Part shown: positions 42,390 to 48,016 of the stretch, one piece after another
How positions within the stretch are numbered: position 1 is the first letter of the stretch
Layout: each line of letters begins with the position of its first letter
Source of the DNA: Paracoccaceae bacterium
Lineage (GTDB): Bacteria; Pseudomonadota; Alphaproteobacteria; Rhodobacterales; Rhodobacteraceae
NCBI GenBank assembly: GCA_026709265.1
Contig: JAPOTI010000073.1
Span: 1 to 48,016 of the forward strand
Reading direction: 5' to 3'
Length of the DNA stretch: 48,016 bases
Program-made: the position numbers and the translations under genes
Notes under the pieces: generated by a model
The model's input: the letters and a program-made list of their open reading frames with translations, nothing else
Told to the model about the DNA's origin: nothing
Database searches by the model: none

Positions 42390-43424
42390 ATGAAATCGTT
42401 GAATCGATTGTGCACCATGATGATGGGCGCAATGACCCTGGCCATCGGACCGCTGGCTGCGGATTCAGAGACGCTGGTTGTTTCCTGGTGGGGCTTCAAT
42501 GGCGAAAAACTCAACGAGTTCGTCGTACAGCCCTTTCAGGAACAGTGCGATTGTGAATTGATTTTCGAGACCGGAAATAATGCCGATCGATTGAACAAGG
42601 TCAAGATCCGCGGTGGGTCCGGTGTTGATGTCATCTATCTGACCGACAGTTTTTCTCAGCAGGGAATCGAGGATGGTCTCTTTCAACCCATTGATCGCAC
42701 AAAAGTGCCAAATATCGAAGGACTTCATACTCTCGCACAATCACCGCAGGGAGAATATGGGCCCGCCTACACGATTGGCCGGGTCGGCATTGTTTATGAT
42801 GGTGCCGGGTTGGACACACCGATAACCGCATGGAACGATTTGTGGCGCGAGTCTTTGGCAGGATCCGTCTCCCTTCCCGGAATCACCACAACGGCAGGAC
42901 CCATGGTTGTCATGATTGCCGGAGAAAAAGCGGGGGTCAGTGCTTTTGATGATCCAGACGCGGCCTTTGAGCAACTCGCTGACCTCAAGTCCAATGTGGT
43001 CAAAAACTATATGACCGGGTCGGAAATGATCAATCTTTTCTCGACTGGTGAAACAACGGTTTCGCTTGCACAGGATTTTGCTTTGGGCAGATTGCAGGAT
43101 GCCGTTCCAACCATCGTCTGGGCGGACCTCGAGGACGGTGATATTGCGACACTCAATACGGTCAATATTCCTGTTGGGGCCGAGAATGTGGAGCGCGCAC
43201 ACGAGTTTATCAACTTCATTCTTGACCCGGCGCGGCAGAAAATTCTGGCGGAGAATGGCGTGGATGCGCCGGTGCACGCCGATGTCGTCTTGTCGAAAAG
43301 TGCGGCGGCTCAATGGACCTACGGGAATGAGATGTTGTCAAGTCTCAAGCGGGTCGATTACGGCGCAATGAATGAAGCCAAACCGGATTGGATCGATCGC
43401 TGGAACGAACTTTTTGGTGGCTGA
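42390..43424 (+). CDS. ABC transporter substrate-binding protein, polyamine/PotD-like
   Basis: Periplasmic binding protein of about 344 residues with a signal peptide (residues 1-24, IGPLAADSE). LVVSWWGFNGEKLNEFVVQPF and IRGGSGVDVIYLTDS are typical of the spermidine/putrescine-thiamine-iron group. AYTIGRVGIVYDGAGL, AWNDLWRESLAG and the C-terminal AHEFINFILDPARQKIL are standard for it. It is followed after 78 bases by the permeases; a CTGCAGG / CCTGCAG inverted repeat with a 23-base loop lies in that gap and may modulate downstream expression. Confidence 0.85.
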   Translation: MKSLNRLCTMMMGAMTLAIGPLAADSETLVVSWWGFNGEKLNEFVVQPFQEQCDCELIFETGNNADRLNKVKIRGGSGVDVIYLTDSFSQQGIEDGLFQPIDRTKVPNIEGLHTLAQSPQGEYGPAYTIGRVGIVYDGAGLDTPITAWNDLWRESLAGSVSLPGITTTAGPMVVMIAGEKAGVSAFDDPDAAFEQLADLKSNVVKNYMTGSEMINLFSTGETTVSLAQDFALGRLQDAVPTIVWADLEDGDIATLNTVNIPVGAENVERAHEFINFILDPARQKILAENGVDAPVHADVVLSKSAAAQWTYGNEMLSSLKRVDYGAMNEAKPDWIDRWNELFGG

Positions 43425-43502
43425 CGACGCGATTATCACCAGGTTATTTCTGCAGGTTGCACGTCGCTTCCACCCTCTGCCTGCAGGTCGATTGGATTCC
43501 AC

Positions 43503-44330
43503 GTGATCAGATGGGTGACAGGTTGGATATTGTCGGCACCGGCAACGACACTGGTTCTGGTCTTCCTGCTGTTGCCGGTTGGCGCAACTGTCCTCGCGAC
43601 ATTGACAACCGCCGAGGGCTTTTTCGCATCATACGGTGAATTTCTTCAGAGTGGTTTTCGGCGTACAGTTTTGTGGCGTACGCTGGAAATTGCGCTCCTG
43701 ACAACCGGATTCTCCCTGATCGTCGGCTTCTTCACGGCATATGTGGTGTCGCGTGCATCCCCTCGCTGGCGCTCGATTCTGATAATTGCCGCAGTCTTTC
43801 CCCTGCTGACCGGCGTCGTCGTTCGGTCCTTCGCATTCCTGATCCTCCTGGGGCGCAATGGCATTGTCAACAGGTTCATGGTCTGGTTGGGCGTCGATGG
43901 GGCGCCGTATTCCATGCTCTTTACCGAGGGGGCGGTCATCGTGGCCATGGTCTATCTGTTTGTACCATTGATGATTTTGACTCTCGTCGGTGTCCTTGAG
44001 AATATTCCCGACGATGTCATCGAGGCAGCGGCATCGTTGGGTGCGACGCCGGCGCAGGTGTTTCGACAAGTGATTTTTCCGCTCGCCGTCCCTGGACTGA
44101 TCGTCGGGGCGGTGCTCGTGTTCACGGGATCCTTCACGGCTTATGCCACGCCACAACTTGTTGGCGGCGAACGCGTGATGGTGATGGGGACATTTCTGCA
44201 TCAGCAGGCGATGGTCGCTTTTGACTGGGATAGTGCTGCGACCATTGCTGCGATCATGGTGGCTGTCACTCTCGCTGTCGTCCTGGTGATGACGCGCATG
44301 GCCCGCCGTCTCAACCCGCTTGCATCATGA
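43503..44330 (+). CDS. ABC transporter permease, PotB-like
   Basis: Inner-membrane permease of 275 residues with about six membrane segments; GTG start at 43503. The EAA-loop is EAAASLGATPAQVFRQVIFPLAVPG. The N-terminal segment VLVFLLLPVGATVLATLTT is typical of PotB-type proteins. The stop overlaps the next permease start as ATGA. It pairs with the following subunit to form the channel. Confidence 0.87.
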   Translation: MIRWVTGWILSAPATTLVLVFLLLPVGATVLATLTTAEGFFASYGEFLQSGFRRTVLWRTLEIALLTTGFSLIVGFFTAYVVSRASPRWRSILIIAAVFPLLTGVVVRSFAFLILLGRNGIVNRFMVWLGVDGAPYSMLFTEGAVIVAMVYLFVPLMILTLVGVLENIPDDVIEAAASLGATPAQVFRQVIFPLAVPGLIVGAVLVFTGSFTAYATPQLVGGERVMVMGTFLHQQAMVAFDWDSAATIAAIMVAVTLAVVLVMTRMARRLNPLAS

Positions 44331-45115
44331 TTCGCCGCCTGTCCCCGCCACTGATTGGTTTCGCAGTCCTTGTCTACATCTTTCTGATGGGGCCACTCAT
44401 CATCGTAATCGGTGCGTCGCTTTCGGACACCACATTCCTGACGTTTCCGCCTCAGGGTCTCTCGTTGCGGTGGTTCGATCGGATTTTTGAAATGGCAGCG
44501 TTCCGGCGCACGATGGTCACCAGTTTCCAGGTTGCGATGTTGGCCACGTGTTTTGCGCTTCTCGTCGGAATTCCGGCCGCCTATGCCCTCAATCGCTATC
44601 GTATCCAATTGCCGGGATGGCTATCAACGCTTTTCGTCCTACCCGTACTCGTGCCGGAAATTGTCCTGGGATTTTCGCTGCTGCGTTCGGTGCAGGTGGG
44701 AGCGGGTCTACCCGTGTTTTCTGCCCTGTTGATCGGCCATACATTGCTTGTCCTGCCCTATTGTGTACGGGTGATTTCGGCAAGTTTGTCGTCATTCGAC
44801 TTTTCGATCGAAGAAGCTGCGATCAGTCTTGGCGCGCCGCCCTGGCAGGCGTTTTTCGTCGTCGTGCTTCCCAACATCCGCTCCGGCGTCATCGCCGCCT
44901 TTATTCTGGCCTTCATTACCTCGATCAATGATGTTTCTGTCGCACTCTTTCTGACGGGTCCGGGTATTTCCACCCTGCCCATTCAGATCTTGGCACATGT
45001 GGAGCAGTTCTTTGATCCTGTTGTTGCTTCGGTTTCTGTTTTGCTGATGGTGCTGACTGTTGCTGTCATGGCAATCGTCGAGCGTACCTTGGGTCTGACA
45101 TTCCTGACGCGGTAG
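44327..45115 (+). CDS. ABC transporter permease, PotC-like
   Basis: Second permease, 262 residues. N-terminal membrane segment FAVLVYIFLMGPLIIVIGASL, then FPPQGLSLRWFDRIF, typical of PotC. EAA-loop EEAAISLGAPPWQAFFVVVLPNIRSG. It overlaps the preceding permease and is followed by the ATPase after 6 bases. Confidence 0.88.
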   Translation: MIRRLSPPLIGFAVLVYIFLMGPLIIVIGASLSDTTFLTFPPQGLSLRWFDRIFEMAAFRRTMVTSFQVAMLATCFALLVGIPAAYALNRYRIQLPGWLSTLFVLPVLVPEIVLGFSLLRSVQVGAGLPVFSALLIGHTLLVLPYCVRVISASLSSFDFSIEEAAISLGAPPWQAFFVVVLPNIRSGVIAAFILAFITSINDVSVALFLTGPGISTLPIQILAHVEQFFDPVVASVSVLLMVLTVAVMAIVERTLGLTFLTR

Positions 45116-45121
45116 GATCTT

Positions 45122-46192
45122 TTGGCACCCGCTCTCTCGTTATCCCACGTCTCTGCCCATTACGGTGCGACAAGGATTCTTGATGATCTTTCATTGCGTG
45201 TTGATGGCGGCGAACTTGTTTCCCTTCTGGGCGCTTCCGGATGCGGCAAGACAACCACGTTGCGGGTGATTGCGGGATTTCTTCCGGCCACTACCGGCAC
45301 CATTACTCTCGGCGGAACGGATCTGACCCGGTTACCTGCCCATCGACGCAATATCGGGATCGTGTTTCAGAATTATGCGTTATTTCCGCATCTCACGGTT
45401 CGGGATAATGTTGCATTTGGCCTCAAGCAGCGCGGAATGGCGGCAGCGACTCGTGCACGTGAGGCCGCAGAAATTCTCAAAATCGTGGGGTTGGCAGATT
45501 TTTCTGATCGGTTCCCCGCGGCCTTGTCGGGAGGCCAGCGGCAGCGTGTGGCACTTGCGCGTGCCCTGGTGGTTCGCCCACCCCTTCTCATGTTTGACGA
45601 ACCCCTTTCCAATCTGGACGCCAAGCTGCGCATTGATATGCGTGTGGAAATCCGTCAACTCCAACAATCCAACGGGACCACAGCCGTCTTTGTAACTCAT
45701 GATCAAGAGGAAGCCTTCTCGATCTCGGATCGTGTTGCGATCATGGATTCTGGGCGTATCCATCAATTTGACACACCCGAAACTCTTTACCAGCGCCCGG
45801 CAGATTCATTCGTTGCCCGATTTGTTGGCTTCGTCAATCTCGTGTCTTTGCAGGTCAGTCAACGCAATGGGGCCATCGTGACAACGCAGGGGCCGGGCGG
45901 TTACCGACTTCTCCTTGATCAGGATCGACTGGGACCCATTCCAGATCGTTTCATGTTGGCTGCCCGCCCGGATGGGTTGCGCATAAGTGATGCGGATATC
46001 GACGAGGGAATTCCGGCAACGGTCGGGATCAGGACCTATCTCGGGCGCACTTATCACTACCAGGTCGAAACTGCGTCGGGCCCGCTGACAGCGACCGGTT
46101 CGCTGAGTGATCCGCTTGGTGCTGGCCGCCATGTCCGATTGATTCCGGATCTCGATCAGTGCTGTATCCTGCCGGACAAAGAGTCCACATGA
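45122..46192 (+). CDS. ABC transporter ATP-binding protein, PotA-like
   Basis: ATPase subunit, 356 residues. Walker A GASGCGKTTTLRVIAG, Q-loop VFQNYALFPHLTV, signature LSGGQRQRVALARAL, Walker B LLMFDEPLSNLDAKLR, switch VTHDQEEAFSISDR. A C-terminal TOBE domain (about residues 240-350) follows. The start is a TTG at 45122 with AGGA a few bases before. The stop overlaps the amidohydrolase start as ATGA, tying the transporter to that enzyme. Confidence 0.9.
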   Translation: MAPALSLSHVSAHYGATRILDDLSLRVDGGELVSLLGASGCGKTTTLRVIAGFLPATTGTITLGGTDLTRLPAHRRNIGIVFQNYALFPHLTVRDNVAFGLKQRGMAAATRAREAAEILKIVGLADFSDRFPAALSGGQRQRVALARALVVRPPLLMFDEPLSNLDAKLRIDMRVEIRQLQQSNGTTAVFVTHDQEEAFSISDRVAIMDSGRIHQFDTPETLYQRPADSFVARFVGFVNLVSLQVSQRNGAIVTTQGPGGYRLLLDQDRLGPIPDRFMLAARPDGLRISDADIDEGIPATVGIRTYLGRTYHYQVETASGPLTATGSLSDPLGAGRHVRLIPDLDQCCILPDKEST

Positions 46193-47505
46193 CCACGATC
46201 ATCCAAAATGCACTGCTTCTGACGTGCGAACGGGATATGTCAGTGATTGATCCGGGTTTTGTCACGATCAAGAAAGACAGGATTGCTGCCATCGGCGCCG
46301 GACCAGGGCCCGATGATCCCGAAGCCACGGTGATTGATGTCGGCGGTGATCTTGTCATGCCGGGTATGGTCAATCCGCACGCGCATTTGCCGATGACCCT
46401 TTTCCGTGGGCTTGGTGAAGATGTTGACGATCGATTGTTTCGTTATGTCTTGCCGATGGAGCGCAAGTTTGTAACGCCGCGGATGGTCCGGATAGGCACG
46501 TCACTGGCCGCATGGGAGTCTATCCGCGCGGGTGTCACCACCGTTGCTGACATGTACTATTATGAAAGCGAGGTTGGAAAGATATTGGATGCAGCGGGTT
46601 TGCGGGGAGTCGTCGGTCAAACAATAGCGGATTTCAACCCACCTGACCATCGCACGATTGATGAGGGATTCGACCTGATCGAGACTCTTGTTGAGACCTT
46701 CAGGGACCATCACAGGATTATACCGTCGATGGCTCCGCATGCCCCTTACTCCACCGGGCCTTCGGTCATGAGGCGCATTGCGACCTGGGCAGACGATCAT
46801 CCCGACATACCCATTCAGATCCATCTCGCGGAAATGGATTCCGAAATGGATTGGGCGCAGTCAATGCATGGATGTCGCCCCCTCGAGCTGGTTGATCGGT
46901 CGGGTCTTCTGCGCAATGGTCTTATCGCTGCGCATTGTCTGCACGTCAACGAGTCTGAGATTCTGCGCATGGCCGAGGCTGGAATAGGCGTTGCGCACAA
47001 TGCCCGTTCCAATGCCAAGGCCGGGCGTGGTATTGCACCCGTTGAGGATATGCGTCGCAGCGGAATTCCTGTGGGTATTGCCACTGATGGACCCATGAGC
47101 GGCAACACGTTGGACCTCTTTTCCCAATTTGCAGCCGTATCGATGTTTGCCAAACTGCGCGGGAAAAGCCGTCAACCGATGCCCGCCCGGGACATCATTC
47201 AAATGGCAACATGCGAGGGCGCAGAGGCACTTGGCCTGGGTCGGACGATCGGTTCGCTGACACCGGGAAAACAAGCCGATCTGATACGCATTTCAATGGC
47301 ATCTGCGCGTTTGCAGCCGATTTACGATCCCTATGCCGCACTGGTCTTTGCCGCAACATCCGACGATGTTACAGATGTGATGGTTGCCGGATGCTGGTTG
47401 ATGCGCGATCGCGAGATCCTGACTCTCGACACCAAAAAGACGCGACGCGATGCCGGGCAGATGGCACAAGAATTCAAGGCGGAAATGGCTCGAATCGATC
47501 AATAA
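46189..47505 (+). CDS. TRZ/ATZ-type amidohydrolase (deaminase family)
   Basis: Metal-dependent hydrolase/deaminase of 438 residues from the group that includes S-adenosylhomocysteine and methylthioadenosine deaminases and triazine hydrolases. Metal ligands: NPHAHLPMTLFRGLGED (HxH), QIHLAEM (His), AAHCLHVN (His) and IATDGPMSGNTLDLF (Asp). EGAEALGLGRTIGSLTPGKQADL is the usual C-terminal strap. The ATG at 46189 overlaps the ATPase stop. The likely job is removal of an amino group from a compound imported by the preceding ABC system. Confidence 0.88.
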   Translation: MTTIIQNALLLTCERDMSVIDPGFVTIKKDRIAAIGAGPGPDDPEATVIDVGGDLVMPGMVNPHAHLPMTLFRGLGEDVDDRLFRYVLPMERKFVTPRMVRIGTSLAAWESIRAGVTTVADMYYYESEVGKILDAAGLRGVVGQTIADFNPPDHRTIDEGFDLIETLVETFRDHHRIIPSMAPHAPYSTGPSVMRRIATWADDHPDIPIQIHLAEMDSEMDWAQSMHGCRPLELVDRSGLLRNGLIAAHCLHVNESEILRMAEAGIGVAHNARSNAKAGRGIAPVEDMRRSGIPVGIATDGPMSGNTLDLFSQFAAVSMFAKLRGKSRQPMPARDIIQMATCEGAEALGLGRTIGSLTPGKQADLIRISMASARLQPIYDPYAALVFAATSDDVTDVMVAGCWLMRDREILTLDTKKTRRDAGQMAQEFKAEMARIDQ

Positions 47506-47605
47506 AGCCACCCAGGTTCAGGATCTTTGCTGTAAACTCCAATATAATCGATCGATCCTTCCCCTTAATGCAGGTTATCTCTCTGTATGCGCGACAAACG
47601 ACAAA

Positions 47606-47744
47606 GGGGATGACCACGTGATGCTCTCCGCCCGTTTGGGTGATGTGTCGGACATGCGATCCACATTGTCGCACCTGTGCTCGTCACCCGGTTTGCGCAG
47701 CGTCAATGCCAACGCAGCCCTCTCGCGTCACGTGGAAGATTCAT
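47606..47744 (-). pseudogene. Frameshifted HicA-like toxin remnant
   Basis: The ATG at 47744 overlaps the HicB-like stop (ATGA) and starts MNLPRDARGL before an early stop. The neighbouring frame gives ALALTLRKPGDE, and a third gives GSHVRHITQTGGEHHVVIP. In order these match HicA mRNA-interferase motifs (MKLPRD..., the helix, GSHxxxxxxxGxxHHxxIP with the catalytic His). At least two frameshifts disrupt it, so the toxin should be inactive. Confidence 0.7.
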
Positions 47745-47932
47745 GCCACGAGAACTTCCTCTCGCACGAAGTGGAGACGGGTCACGCGTGGGGGTACATT
47801 CTGGTTATCGAAGGCACAGTTCACGACTTCCCTGACATTGTAGCCAATGTCATCCATGCTGTCCCCCTGCGTATGGATTCCAACAGCCAATGCACAGGCT
47901 GAATAACCCCTATTCAATTCGTCTTCCCTCAC
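47741..47932 (-). CDS. HicB-like small antitoxin-type protein (possibly degenerate)
   Basis: About 63 residues: REDELNRGYSACALAVGIHTQGDSM, IGYNVREVVNCAF and RLHFVREEVLVA match a small HicB-like family often misnamed '2-oxoisovalerate dehydrogenase'. The usual N-terminus (SETEIFFEV here) lies upstream in frame, but the codon where Met should be is CTT and a stop precedes it. Only the internal GTG at 47932 is available, so translation may be lost or shortened. Its partner toxin gene is broken. Confidence 0.65.
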   Translation of the reverse strand: MREDELNRGYSACALAVGIHTQGDSMDDIGYNVREVVNCAFDNQNVPPRVTRLHFVREEVLVA

Positions 47933-48016
47933 TTCGAAGAAGATTTCTGTTTCGGAAAGGGGTAACTACTTGCCCCCGTTATCAGCTACCTTCGTAGAGG
48001 CAGTCAACGGCCTTTT
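47933..48016. other. Right edge of window, no gene recognised
   Basis: Contains the N-terminal in-frame extension of the HicB-like gene on the minus strand and otherwise nothing that could be supported. Confidence 0.4.

Noticed and set aside
1-48016. CRISPR array, tRNA or rRNA genes
   Set aside because: No regularly spaced repeats and no recognisable tRNA/rRNA sequence were found by eye; a tRNA scan was not possible.

Overview
The window looks like chromosomal DNA of an alphaproteobacterium, most likely in or near the Rhodobacterales. The right-hand half carries the origin-proximal gene order known from that class: parB-parA-rsmG-mnmG-mnmE-rho-(hydrolase)-hemJ on the minus strand, then maf-aroE-coaE-dnaQ on the plus strand and secB on the minus strand. 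Two perfect parS sites lie in this block. A perfect DnaA box sits in the divergent hemJ/maf gap at about 37.3-37.6 kb, so this gap is the best candidate for the chromosomal origin.

Left end (1-7.9 kb): the 3' end of an IS5-type transposase abuts a minus-strand operon. In transcription order the operon holds a ZigA-type COG0523 metal GTPase, a DUF1826 protein, a NikA/CntA-like binding protein, two short NikD/NikE-like ATPases and two Dpp-type permeases. An Rrf2-type regulator is divergent. The set suggests metal (perhaps zinc or metallophore) acquisition.

Centre (8.0-26.6 kb): a large accessory island for organosulfates. Module A has a tripartite tricarboxylate-type transporter (TctC-TctB-TctA) and two sulfatases. 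Module B has a second TctCBA transporter, a divergent PdxA-like dehydrogenase, a choline-sulfatase-like enzyme and another sulfatase. A fifth sulfatase lies on the opposite strand, divergent from a LysR regulator. Between the modules are a true formylglycine-generating enzyme with both active-site cysteines, an FCD-type GntR regulator, and decayed pieces of a sugar-acid dehydratase and a semialdehyde dehydrogenase. None of the five sulfatases has a signal peptide, while both TctC proteins do. The inferred scheme is import of small sulfate esters through TTT transporters, cytoplasmic desulfation by enzymes matured locally by the FGE, and oxidation by the PdxA-like protein. Palindromes, intercistronic hairpins and a 26-bp repeat flanking most of the island are also visible.

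Right end (41-48 kb): an ornithine-cyclodeaminase-family gene, then a polyamine-type ABC operon (binding protein, two permeases, ATPase) coupled to a TRZ/ATZ-type amidohydrolase. Last comes a HicB-like small gene with a frameshifted HicA-like partner. No tRNA, rRNA or CRISPR array was recognised.
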